In this document: positions 38,319-38,530 of the stretch, piece by piece
Numbering within the stretch: position 1 is the stretch's first letter
How the letters are laid out: every line of letters starts with the position of its first letter
Assembly: GCF_900104555.1 (NCBI RefSeq)
Contig: NZ_FNJU01000004.1
Span: 1-38,530, forward strand
DNA: 38,530 bases
Source of the DNA: Litchfieldia salsa
GTDB taxonomy: Bacteria > Bacillota > Bacilli > Bacillales > Bacillaceae_L
Direction: 5' to 3'
Made by a program: the position numbers and the translations under genes
The notes under the pieces: generated by a model
What the model was told of the DNA's origin: nothing
Seen by the model: only the letters and a program-made list of their open reading frames with translations
Databases searched by the model: none

Positions 38319-38530
38319 AATTCATCACACCTCCTGTTTTTCATTTTTCTCTAATGGGTATAGGACTATACATATTTTGTATAAATTACCAAATTAAATA
38401 ACGACGTTATCGATATGCAACTTAAGTCTTGTCCTACGAACCAGTCCAGAGTGGGTGGATGCTTTTATTTTCCAGCGAATTTGACTTGACCCAGATAGCC
38501 AATCTCTTGGATTGATTCCCGCGAACCTGA
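38319..38530. other. Right edge, no gene assigned
   Basis: Apart from the ribosome site of the preceding gene I see no complete gene, repeat or clear terminator in this stretch. A short open minus-strand frame touches the edge (38468-38530) but is too short to judge. Confidence 0.4.

Noticed and set aside
38468-38530. C-terminal end of a minus-strand gene entering from the right
   Set aside because: Only about 20 codons are available, with no family pattern, so it cannot be judged.

Overview
The window looks like a chromosomal segment of a low-GC, endospore-forming Bacillaceae (Bacillus sensu lato). The evidence is: strong AGGAGG-type ribosome binding sites; DUF3231, YjcZ, Sda-like, CBO0543 and DUF1659/DUF2922 genes; a PyrR-type attenuator before a uracil permease; and a LytR-CpsA-Psr protein. 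No rRNA or tRNA gene was seen. I cannot name the species.

Region 1 (1-2.1 kb) is an IS110-family element. Its long 5' non-coding stretch contains a GNRA-capped hairpin and further pairings, as expected for a bridge RNA. Region 2 (2.1-4.7 kb) is a scrapyard: an acetyltransferase, a frameshifted acetyltransferase, a YunG-like 3' fragment joined to a piece of dnaN, and the tail of an IS1595-type transposase. A carboxymuconolactone-decarboxylase-family gene and a divergent Lrp/AsnC regulator follow.

Region 3 (about 5.7-19.1 kb, with related copies from 2.7 kb) is the most unusual part. Small minus-strand genes follow one another, nearly every one ending in or next to a copy of a degenerate repeat. 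Read on the minus strand the repeat has the core TTGAACTAACGGGTGC, usually an internal hairpin that often looks like a terminator, and a closing arm like CAGNTTAGTNGAA. The outer arms form an inverted repeat. The genes are SUKH (SMI1/KNR4), Imm26-like, WapI-immunity-like, DUF2251, DUF1871, DUF7660, ComJ-like, DUF6624-like, CPCC, HEAT-like, GNAT, amidohydrolase and DHFR. The layout of one small gene plus one palindromic repeat, all in one direction, resembles a gene-cassette array, although no recombinase gene is visible. An IS3-family element with a 3-bp target duplication sits in the hairpin of one copy. Several genes here are frameshifted, one inside an (AG)6 tract.

Region 4 (13.7-15.2 and 19.6-25.3 kb) holds plus-strand DUF3231 genes, an aldo/keto reductase with a divergent AraC regulator, an Sda-like checkpoint peptide, small membrane proteins, a DUF1659-DUF2922 pair, a DUF305 protein and the first of three YjcZ-like peptides. 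Region 5 (25.4-29.2 kb) has a c-di-GMP-I riboswitch ahead of a secreted DUF5667-like coiled-coil protein, two more YjcZ peptides and a strictly phased array of seventeen 52-bp units. Region 6 (29.3-38.5 kb) carries CBO0543-family membrane proteins, a membrane-anchored Nudix-like protein, pyrP with its PyrR attenuator (separated from the gene by a palindromic repeat), a YdeI-like protein, a broken DUF3231 gene, an LCP ligase and a short DUF3231 gene.
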